Positions 1-4,817 of a stretch of 5,950 bases of DNA are shown piece by piece. The stretch is from an uncultured Planctomycetales bacterium (GTDB lineage Bacteria > Planctomycetota > Planctomycetia > Pirellulales > Thermoguttaceae): contig CALARR010000336.1 in assembly GCA_937889015.1 (NCBI GenBank), positions 1-5,950 of the forward strand. The letters are read 5' to 3'. The position numbers and the translations under genes were made by a program. The notes under the pieces are model-generated. The model made no database searches, was not told the origin of the DNA, and saw only the letters and a list, made by a program, of their open reading frames with translations. The stretch's first letter is position 1, and every line of letters begins with the position of its first letter.

Positions 1-347
1 AGGGGATGGCGCTGGTCGAGCCATTCGCAGAAGGCGGCGACCACTTCCGCGCGCGGGCGTTGGAGGCAGACGATGCGGACCGACGGCTCCAGGTCGACGA
101 TCTGTTCGATGTAGGGCAGATACGCGGCGGCCGCGTCGCCCAGCAGGGCGCCATCGCGTTTGCTACGCCAGCGTGCAAAGCGAGCGTGGAGCGTTGAGCG
201 AGCGTGGCCATCGTCAGGCACGGACCAGGTCAGCAGCGGCGGCTCACCGACCGATACTTGAACTCCGGCCTGCTGATTCAGCAGCCGGGCCAGGGATCGG
301 AAACCGCACAGTCCGGTGCCGAGGATGAGGACAAGGGGTTGGGGCAT
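1..347 (-). CDS. Sulfotransferase family protein, N-terminal 115 residues (runs off left edge)
   Basis: Reading the minus strand from the ATG at 347-345 gives an uninterrupted frame to the window edge. It starts MPQPLVLILGTGLCGFRSL, which fits the 5'-phosphosulfate-binding P-loop of PAPS-dependent sulfotransferases (residues about 5-20, usually GxxRSGTT). Residues 69-82 (LGDAAAAYLPYIEQ) and 91-106 (RIVCLQRPRAEVVAAF) match the strand and the 3'-phosphate-binding segment of this superfamily; R97 is the probable phosphate ligand. The usual serine of the second motif is not obvious, and the P-loop lacks the common RSGT, so this is a divergent member. The expected role is transfer of a sulfuryl group from PAPS to an unknown acceptor, probably in the cytoplasm. 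The ATG overlaps the TAA that ends the RHS remnant upstream (TAATG), and no clear Shine-Dalgarno precedes it. The C-terminal half lies outside the window, so substrate class cannot be guessed. Confidence 0.75.
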   Translation of the reverse strand, partial: MPQPLVLILGTGLCGFRSLARLLNQQAGVQVSVGEPPLLTWSVPDDGHARSTLHARFARWRSKRDGALLGDAAAAYLPYIEQIVDLEPSVRIVCLQRPRAEVVAAFCEWLDQRHP

Positions 348-708
348 TATGTCGGCTCTGCGGTTGGGCGACCTTGCACATGGGAAGGCCTAGGCTTGCT
401 GGGACGGGCGTCGTAGGTGTAGGTGACCGTGCCGTCGTTGGACGTGACGCCGGTCAGGCTCACGCCAAGGTCAGCAGTTGGCCGTTGTCGGCGTAGCTGA
501 ACGAGACGCGCTTGTCGGCCACGGCGTTGCCGCCGGTCTGACCGGCCTGCGCGACCTGGGTCACGTTGCCGGCCGAGTCGTACTGGCAGCTGGTGAGGAA
601 GTCGGCTAGGCCATCGATGGTGGCGGAGAGACTTGTCCGCTGCACTGCCCTGGAAGCCGACCGGCTCGTCAGCCATGGAAGCGGAGATGGGGTTGGTTTG
701 CACGCCAC
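347..708 (-). pseudogene. Decayed RHS/YD-repeat core fragment (third copy)
   Basis: This is a remnant of an RHS core, not a working gene. From a GTG at 708-706 (five bases after the lipoprotein stop) one frame reads QRTSLSATIDGLADFL, then YDSAGNVTQ and DKRVSFSYADNGQLL, and stops at 460. The homology resumes in another frame as VSLTGVTSNDGTVTYTYD (about 460-411) and then degenerates to an unrelated tail ending at 347. Compared with the fragment at 3360-3870, this copy has lost about 250 bases between its positions 464 and 472, leaving only the octamer CCAAGGTC there. The net loss is not a multiple of three, which explains the two frames. The remnant's final TAA overlaps the sulfotransferase ATG. 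About 60 bases (347-410) show no homology to the other copy. The first 20 codons after the GTG are also unmatched, so the homology edge is near base 649. Confidence 0.75.
411..649. repeat. Second copy of the RHS core direct repeat, internally deleted
   Basis: This is the partner of 3360-3870. The 54-base block at 411-464 is identical to 3360-3413, and 472-649 matches 3674-3870. The octamer CCAAGGTC at 465-472 also occurs at 3565-3572 inside the missing part, so the loss may have happened as two deletions rather than one. Confidence 0.85.
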
Positions 709-713
709 GACAC

Positions 714-1799
714 CTATTTGCCCTTTTCGTCCTGCACCCTGACCAGCACGAGCTTAGGTGTCTTGTCCTTGTAGAAGACCTCTCCCGTGTCCATGTCTTC
801 CACATGGCTGGATTCCAAAGAGTCGCCCCTGATCCTGTAGACTGGCCATGCATTTCTGGTCATCGTTTTTCCTTTGGGAACGATGGGCGCGATGTAAACT
901 CTGTCGTCCTTGACCACGTATTTCGTCTCGGCCCGTTCTCTGCTTGCTGGGTCAACGCAGTAGCACTTCCCATGCTCAAACGTGAGAGACAACCCTTCTC
1001 CGGCATACGTCCCGTCCAATAACTTCCCTCCTGACTTGGCGTTTTTGGCCGAATCTCCCCCCGTCGCGAAATCAGCCGCCATTTTCTTTTCCTCGGCGCT
1101 AAACCGATTCACAATCTTCGTCCCAGTATCGTACCCCCAGAGAAGGTGTGTAGCATGTGTGTATCCAAGTCGAAAGAACCTGCTGTCGTATCCGACTGAC
1201 CGGACCACCTGAGCCGCATCGTAATGAAAGTCCACCCTTATAGCTTCTTCGGTATTCGGTATAGGGGGGCGCTTCGGGGAGGCCCCAACCACGAAATCGC
1301 TTTCCCACAGCAATTCCCTCATTGCCGCATTGATCTCGGCTGCTTCCGATCCCTGACAGCGCTGAAGCTCCTTGACGATCATTCTCTGGCCATTCACCAC
1401 AGGGGACCAGATGAAATTGCCTCCTATGCCGTCGGGGAAGTAACCTCGCGCCCAGACTATGAGTCGCGCAAGTCCTTCCCGCTGTCCGAGTGAATGCAGC
1501 CGATCCTCGATCTTCTCGCCGGGATGGTAGAGGAAGGGATGCGCGATTGCTAGGCGGTCGGTCCCTCCTTCGCGCCGGTAATTGCGGTACACCGGGATCA
1601 CCAGTATCTTTTCTATTCCTCGGTCCCGGTCTAGGTCTTTGCGTCCTAGACGTGAGACGTTCGGATCGTCTTCTATGATCCAAATGGGCAGAAGGCGGGA
1701 CAGATCGGTGTGTTGAGAATCACTCTCGGGCATGTCAGCGCACCCCGCCGCGAAAAGCGTGAGGAGCAGCCCCGCGCATCGGCCGATTTCCAGGAACAT
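714..1799 (-). CDS. Predicted lipoprotein of unknown function, partner of the second RHS C-terminal domain
   Basis: The protein has 361 residues. The start at 1799-1797 is preferred over the longer frame from 1883: the shorter start has GGAG eight bases upstream and opens directly with a signal sequence (R7, then hydrophobic AGLLLTLFAAG), ending in a lipobox-like AAGC with Cys20 as the candidate lipidated residue. The longer start would overlap the RHS coding sequence. Residues about 38-230 are a mixed, soluble-looking region (IEKILVIPVYRNYR, IVWARGYFPDGIGGN) that I do not recognise. After a Lys/Gly-rich linker (about 248-260), residues 262-361 form a compact, beta-rich domain (DGTYAGEGLSLTFEHGKCY, then KYVVKDDRVYIAP). 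Its pattern resembles small lipocalin-like or META-like barrels, but that is only an impression. The gene starts 32 bases after the RHS stop, the position an immunity gene occupies in polymorphic toxin loci. Membrane anchoring would place it outside the cytoplasm. An immunity role is inference; a secreted enzyme or an unrelated passenger remains possible. Confidence 0.72.
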   Translation of the reverse strand: MFLEIGRCAGLLLTLFAAGCADMPESDSQHTDLSRLLPIWIIEDDPNVSRLGRKDLDRDRGIEKILVIPVYRNYRREGGTDRLAIAHPFLYHPGEKIEDRLHSLGQREGLARLIVWARGYFPDGIGGNFIWSPVVNGQRMIVKELQRCQGSEAAEINAAMRELLWESDFVVGASPKRPPIPNTEEAIRVDFHYDAAQVVRSVGYDSRFFRLGYTHATHLLWGYDTGTKIVNRFSAEEKKMAADFATGGDSAKNAKSGGKLLDGTYAGEGLSLTFEHGKCYCVDPASRERAETKYVVKDDRVYIAPIVPKGKTMTRNAWPVYRIRGDSLESSHVEDMDTGEVFYKDKTPKLVLVRVQDEKGK

Positions 1800-1806
1800 G
1801 TAGTAT

Positions 1807-1811
1807 TCTCC
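1807..1811 (-). promoter_or_regulatory. Ribosome binding site of the lipoprotein gene
   Basis: GGAGA on the minus strand, with eight bases between GGAG and the ATG at 1799. It decides the start: the upstream ATG at 1883 lies inside the RHS gene, has no signal sequence directly after it, and would yield an unexplained 28-residue extension. Confidence 0.6.
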
Positions 1812-1831
1812 GATCTCAGGCCCTGTCCTTT

Positions 1832-2376
1832 TCAATTGTTGCCCCAGCGAGTGCGCCACCGATCCACCCATTCCGTGGTCCACTCGTTTGCTGCGATGAA
1901 GTCGTCCTTGTAGTCTATGGCATCGTCGGGCGTCAGGCCATATCCGGCTTTGGCTCTAACACTGGCCCAAGTGTGTCCCCAACCGGCAGATGCGCCAATA
2001 CCGGCCCCCGCCAAGGTTGACCACGGGCCGATTAGGGAGCCAACGCGTGCCCCAACCTCCGCCCCCATTAACGCGATATCCTCGTTCCAAGCCTCCCATC
2101 CTTGCTTACGGTGGGAGAAGTAGTCCTGCATGTCATGCATGGCTCTCTCAAACGCATCCTTATCATGATTGTCGAGTGCCTTTCGAAGCAAGATCTGGGT
2201 TTCCCCGAATGTCTGGAAGTGAAGCCAGGTGCGAAAGGGGTTCTCCGGGCGAGTCCAGCCTGTGTCTTCTGTGTTGAAGTCGAAAAGACCGTCGGGGTTG
2301 TAGAAGTCGCTGTGGCCGAAAGTCCGCTGTACTTGATCAGGGGTCCAAGTACCATTTGTGCCCTGGCCGACTCCCC
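1832..2376 (-). other. Variable C-terminal domain 2: candidate metal-dependent hydrolase with HDMQDYFSH motif
   Basis: This is residues 501-681 of the second RHS protein, beginning after DPTGL. It has WLHF (H553), then an acidic helix, then MHDMQDYFSH (H581, D585, H589), then GWGH (H635), then a helical tail beginning YGLTPDD and ending in WTTEWVDRWRTRW. The H...HxxQDxxSH...GH order, followed by a PDD helix, resembles the zinc sites of helical phospholipase C/S1-P1-type hydrolases and similar helical RHS tips. Between H589 and H635 lies an unusual glycine-spaced hydrophobic stretch (about 603-633, with GAEVGARVGSLIG and AGAGIGASAG) resembling a glycine zipper. The activity (phospholipase, nuclease or other) cannot be decided from the sequence. 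Confidence 0.5.
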
Positions 2377-3877
2377 AAAGTCCCGTTGGGTCCGTCATGT
2401 TTGCCGGGCTATTGCAGCAATAGCGGCGTGTGTTGGTGTCGCGTGCATTGAACATCGTCGGATCTTCGCTCAGCCAATCGCCCGTTCCAGGATCGGCCCA
2501 GCGGTTCACGTGGTTCCGTAACCCAGTCGCGGCGTCGGTCGGCCGGCCCGTGAAGCCGAAGAGGCAATCTACCGCCGCGTTCGTCTCGCTGGTGAGTTGG
2601 CCGAAGCTGTCGTAGACGCGGTGGTTGACGACCTGGGTGAGGCCCGTCGCCGCGTCGATTTGGGCCAGGTCGCGGACCGTGCCCAACTGGTCGCTGAGGG
2701 CCCAGAGGACGTTGCCCGGGGCGGTGGTTGCGCTGGACGTACTCTGACCCTCGCCGCCCTCACCGTGGGCCGCTGCTGGGATCTGTTCATCTGCCAAGAG
2801 TTGATCCACGGCCTGGCCCCAGAGGTAGCGGTGGGTGAGCTGTAGAGATGTTGGATTTTGGATGTCGGATGTGGGATTGCCTTCGAACTGCAGCACGATC
2901 TGCTGGCCATCGTACACGAATCGCGTGGCGTGATCCACGTCCCCGTCGCCGTCGGAGTCGACTGTCTCGCCGATCCAGCGGTTCTGGACATCGTAGGAAT
3001 AGCCGACGATCTGCACGGCATCACCGCCGAAGGTCGCGTAGTCCGTGACCTTCACCAAACGGTTCCTGTTGTCCCAGGTGTACTCCGTCACGTCCGTGTC
3101 GCCAGCGTCCAAGACGCCGTCCGCATCCACGTCGGTCCATCGCGCCGTGCGGTTCCCTTCGGCGTCGTAGGAATACGTGCAGGTGCCATCGCTGATGAGG
3201 CGGTTGCCGGCGCCGATCACGTAGGTGCTGCTGGAGGAGCCGGAGGCGACGCTCACCCGGTTGCCGTTGAGGTCGTAGACGTAAGATTCAGAGGGATTAG
3301 GGATTGGGGATTGGGAATTGGAGGAAGAATATGTGGCGGCGGTTAGTTGGCCGGTGGGGTCGTAGGTGTAGGTGACCGTGCCGTCGTTGGACGTGACGCC
3401 GGTCAGGCTCACGCGCCCCTCCTGCGCCTGCTCGATCAAGGCCTGGACGATCCCGCTGGTGTCCACGCCCGGGCTGGGCAGCCAGCAGATGTCTTCGGCG
3501 GAGACGAGACTGTAGGCGGTCGCCTGGCCTTCCTGCGCGCCGGCATAGATGAAGCTGTAGGAGGCCAAGGTCGTGCTGCCCTGGGCGTGGACCAGCGCGG
3601 CGAGCTGGCCCAGCGCGCCGTAGGTGTATTGGCTGGCGGCCACGAGCTGATCGGCCTGGTAGCGCTGGATGGCCAGCAGTTGGCCGTTGTCGGCATAGCT
3701 GAAGGAGACCCGCTTGTCGGCCACGGCGTTGCAGGGGACAGTCGGGGACAGTCCCCCCTGGCCGGTCTGCGCGATCTGGGTCACGTTGCCGGCCGAGTCG
3801 TATCTGGTAGCTGGTGAGGAAGTCGGCCAGGCCGTCGATGGTGGCGGAGAGACTTGTCCGTTGTGCTGCCAAGGCAT
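1832..3877 (-). CDS. RHS repeat-associated core protein with variable C-terminal domain (orphan fragment, frameshifted start)
   Basis: The open frame has 681 codons and is a truncated RHS protein. YD repeats cover residues about 26-430 (YDSAGNVTQ, YTYGALGQL, YTYDPTGQLTA, YVYDLNGNRV, YSYDAEGNRTA, YTWDNRNRL, YSYDVQNRW). Two calcium-loop-like DxDxDGxxD motifs lie at 249-257 and 307-315. The hyperconserved junction follows at 440-500: FGFTGRPTDAATGL, NRWADPGTGDWLSEDP, and DPTGL where RHS shells normally self-cleave. Residues 502-681 are the variable domain (separate entry). The first 25 residues of this frame do not belong to the family: they read homologous DNA in the wrong frame. The in-frame start is the ATG at 3893-3891, which has GAGG seven bases upstream and overlaps the previous stop as ATGA. 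It reaches QRTSLSATIDGLADFL before a one-base insertion near 3803 throws it out of frame. So the gene is either broken or rescued weakly from 3877, which has no Shine-Dalgarno. No N-terminal signal or PAAR/VgrG-like part is present. Confidence 0.85.
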   Translation of the reverse strand: MPWQHNGQVSPPPSTAWPTSSPATRYDSAGNVTQIAQTGQGGLSPTVPCNAVADKRVSFSYADNGQLLAIQRYQADQLVAASQYTYGALGQLAALVHAQGSTTLASYSFIYAGAQEGQATAYSLVSAEDICWLPSPGVDTSGIVQALIEQAQEGRVSLTGVTSNDGTVTYTYDPTGQLTAATYSSSNSQSPIPNPSESYVYDLNGNRVSVASGSSSSTYVIGAGNRLISDGTCTYSYDAEGNRTARWTDVDADGVLDAGDTDVTEYTWDNRNRLVKVTDYATFGGDAVQIVGYSYDVQNRWIGETVDSDGDGDVDHATRFVYDGQQIVLQFEGNPTSDIQNPTSLQLTHRYLWGQAVDQLLADEQIPAAAHGEGGEGQSTSSATTAPGNVLWALSDQLGTVRDLAQIDAATGLTQVVNHRVYDSFGQLTSETNAAVDCLFGFTGRPTDAATGLRNHVNRWADPGTGDWLSEDPTMFNARDTNTRRYCCNSPANMTDPTGLWGVGQGTNGTWTPDQVQRTFGHSDFYNPDGLFDFNTEDTGWTRPENPFRTWLHFQTFGETQILLRKALDNHDKDAFERAMHDMQDYFSHRKQGWEAWNEDIALMGAEVGARVGSLIGPWSTLAGAGIGASAGWGHTWASVRAKAGYGLTPDDAIDYKDDFIAANEWTTEWVDRWRTRWGNN
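2851..2878. repeat. Degenerate 7-bp tandem repeat, four units, inside the RHS gene
   Basis: On the plus strand the units are TTGGATT, TTGGATG, TCGGATG and TGGGATT. On the coding strand they encode the low-complexity insert NPTSDIQNPTS (residues about 334-344), just after the YD repeat ending in FEG. Four consecutive 7-base units sharing a GGAT core argue for a short tandemly repeated element rather than ordinary coding sequence. The total of 28 bases is not a multiple of three, so the flanks must have adjusted to keep the frame. Confidence 0.6.
3294..3321. repeat. Second degenerate 7-bp tandem repeat, four units, inside the RHS gene
   Basis: On the plus strand the units are GGATTAG, GGATTGG, GGATTGG and GAATTGG. 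They encode SQSPIPNPS (residues about 188-196) between two YD repeats, next to a serine-rich run. The unit is related to the array at 2851-2878 by its GGATT core. Both arrays sit in loops between YD repeats, where an insertion would be tolerated. Confidence 0.65.
3734..3756. repeat. REP-like GGGGACAGTC direct repeat and palindrome inserted in the RHS gene
   Basis: GGGGACAGTC occurs twice back to back (3734-3743, 3744-3753). The second copy continues into CCC to form the palindrome GGGGAC-A-GTCCCC (3744-3756). The paralogous segment at about 525-535 lacks it, so this copy gained 18 bases in frame, adding six residues (around LSPTVP). Similar GGGGACAGTCCCC palindromes are scattered as repetitive elements in many bacteria. 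No IS or transposase is visible. Confidence 0.6.
3803..3803. other. One-base insertion causing a frameshift in the RHS fragment
   Basis: Here the plus strand reads GAGTCGTATCTGG; the sister copy at 575-586 reads GAGTCGTACTGG. Removing the extra T restores LTSYQYDSAG on the minus strand and joins the ATG at 3893 to the rest of the protein. There is no slippery heptamer or homopolymer at the site. Confidence 0.75.
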
Positions 3878-3893
3878 TGCGCACAGAGTTCAT
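3804..3893 (-). pseudogene. Original 5' end of the RHS fragment, separated by the frameshift
   Basis: From the ATG at 3893-3891 the frame reads MNSVRNALAAQRTSL, then ATIDGLADFLTSYQ, matching the third RHS copy (about 584-642) up to the extra base at 3803. It is the natural N-terminal leader of the gene listed from 3877. Its ATG lies inside the preceding gene's stop (ATGA), implying translational coupling. The first ten codons are not shared with the other copy. Confidence 0.7.
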
Positions 3894-4813
3894 TCTGGAG
3901 CCTCAAAGGGGTCGCTAGACTGCCCATGAACGGGGCTTTGACTCGCTGCTCCTTGGCCCTTTCTGGCTGTAGGCTCCTTGACCTGTTTGCCGTTCTTTTC
4001 GGCGTTGCTTTTCTGGCTTCTCTCGTATACCTCGCGAAGTCTACGTGCCGACTTGGCATTGAAGATATCAAATCTCTCGCCGGGGAAATTGAAGGGACGA
4101 AACCCGTCAAAGACGGCGATCTTGCCTTCCGTCAACTCGCGTATCTGCGATTCCAGGCGTTCCTCTAACCTGGTCCTCGCGGTTGAGGACAGTCCCGTTA
4201 TCTTGGGCAGGTCGTCGATAGCACGGCGGCACATCTCGGCCTGCAACTCGAACAAAGTCTTTCCCGCACGCTCTTTGCGCCATTCTCCCAGGTTCTTCAT
4301 GAACGGGATTGGCAGCTTGACTTCCTTGCCGCGAACTGCACTGTCTTCAATTACGCGATGCACAGGGTAAATTAACTGAGCATAAGCGACATCGGAGCAG
4401 AACTCGCCAACGGTCCAGTTTCGAGTGCTCCCGCAATGCCAGCCACCCTCGGCCTGATCTCCGAGAGTGAGGAAGTACCTCGTATCGTCGCGGTGCCTAA
4501 CCAGACACTCCCAGAGTTCCGAGGTGGGGTTGTTCCGCAGCACCTCGATTGCCTCCAGCACACGCCGCTGCCAACCCCAGTCGTACTTCTCGTCGAACAA
4601 CGGCATGCTGCTCGGGCATCTTACAATCGGCGGCGGCAGACCCGCGTTTGCCAAATCGTCGATCAAGCGTTCCACGTTCCCGATAGGAATGGGAGCCGTT
4701 CTCGGAGGCTCATGGCAGCGAGTGCACGTCGGTTGGTGAAATGCGCTCGCCGTCAGTATCATCATGAAGGCGAGCAGGCGTATGCGTTGGCATGGATCTG
4801 TTCGGGAGATCAT
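3890..4813 (-). CDS. Exported protein of unknown function, partner of the transglutaminase-like RHS tip
   Basis: The protein has 307 residues. Arg10 and Arg12 followed by LLAFMMILTASAF form a signal peptide, with cleavage probably near residues 23-26. A CTRCH stretch (30-34) follows directly. The mature part is mixed alpha-helical: VERLIDDLANAGLPPP (48-62), WGWQRRVLEAIEVL (79-92), RDDTRYFLTL (108-117), NWTVGEFCSDVAYAQLI (132-148), then WRKERAGKTLFELQAEMC (178-195) and a basic C-terminal tail after 250. WTVGEFC and the ERAGKTLFELQ segment recall planctomycete hypothetical proteins, but I cannot name a family. The start at 4813 lies four bases after the RHS TAA, with GGTAAG-type purines upstream and no better site; this suggests translational coupling. 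Its stop overlaps the next RHS ATG. The position immediately after a variable RHS tip suggests a cognate partner (immunity-like), acting outside the cytoplasm if the signal peptide is real. That role is inferred from position only. Confidence 0.72.
   Translation of the reverse strand: MISRTDPCQRIRLLAFMMILTASAFHQPTCTRCHEPPRTAPIPIGNVERLIDDLANAGLPPPIVRCPSSMPLFDEKYDWGWQRRVLEAIEVLRNNPTSELWECLVRHRDDTRYFLTLGDQAEGGWHCGSTRNWTVGEFCSDVAYAQLIYPVHRVIEDSAVRGKEVKLPIPFMKNLGEWRKERAGKTLFELQAEMCRRAIDDLPKITGLSSTARTRLEERLESQIRELTEGKIAVFDGFRPFNFPGERFDIFNAKSARRLREVYERSQKSNAEKNGKQVKEPTARKGQGAASQSPVHGQSSDPFEAPE
3901..3904 (-). promoter_or_regulatory. Ribosome binding site of the RHS fragment
   Basis: GAGG on the minus strand lies seven bases before the ATG at 3893. 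It supports 3893 rather than 3877 as the original start of the second RHS gene; no such motif precedes 3877. Confidence 0.5.
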
Positions 4814-4817
4814 TCTC

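Larger units (their letters stand above)
3360..3870. repeat. RHS core segment duplicated at 411-649 (long direct repeat)
   Basis: Positions 3360-3413 are identical to 411-464. Positions 3674-3870 match 472-649 with roughly a dozen mismatches by eye, apart from an 18-base insert in this copy near 3734-3751 and one extra T at 3803. The intervening 260 bases are missing from the other copy. Both copies lose homology at the same biological 5' edge (3870/3871 here, 649/650 there), directly after the preceding exported-protein gene. Confidence 0.85.

Noticed and set aside
6..416. Plus-strand open frames over the left end (6-197 and 204-416)
   Set aside because: The minus strand here encodes a clear sulfotransferase P-loop and 3'-phosphate motif in one frame to the edge; the plus frames are GC-driven shadows without motifs.
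1800..1883. Longer start of the lipoprotein gene at 1883
   Set aside because: It would overlap the RHS 3' end by about 50 bases and bury the signal sequence; the ATG at 1799 has its own GGAG.
2851..3321. Heptamer arrays as a CRISPR or phase-variable tract
   Set aside because: Units are only seven bases with no spacers, and the repeats are degenerate and few, so slippage-driven phase variation is not supported.
3734..3756. GGGGACAGTCCCC palindrome as a transcription terminator
   Set aside because: It has a one-base loop, no T run on either strand, and lies inside an open coding frame.
3795..3810. Programmed ribosomal frameshifting at the 3803 lesion
   Set aside because: There is no slippery heptamer, homopolymer or obvious downstream structure; the sister copy is in frame without the extra base, so a simple insertion or sequencing error is preferred.
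3347..3817. Long plus-strand frame opposite the YD repeats
   Set aside because: Its valine/glycine-rich translation is the antisense of YD repeats; the minus strand carries unmistakable YTYDPTG-type motifs.
4712..4726. CTRCH (CxxCH) in the exported partner as a c-type heme site
   Set aside because: It is a single motif directly after the signal peptide, with no recognisable cytochrome fold or clear distal Met/His context. Chance or a disulfide is more likely.
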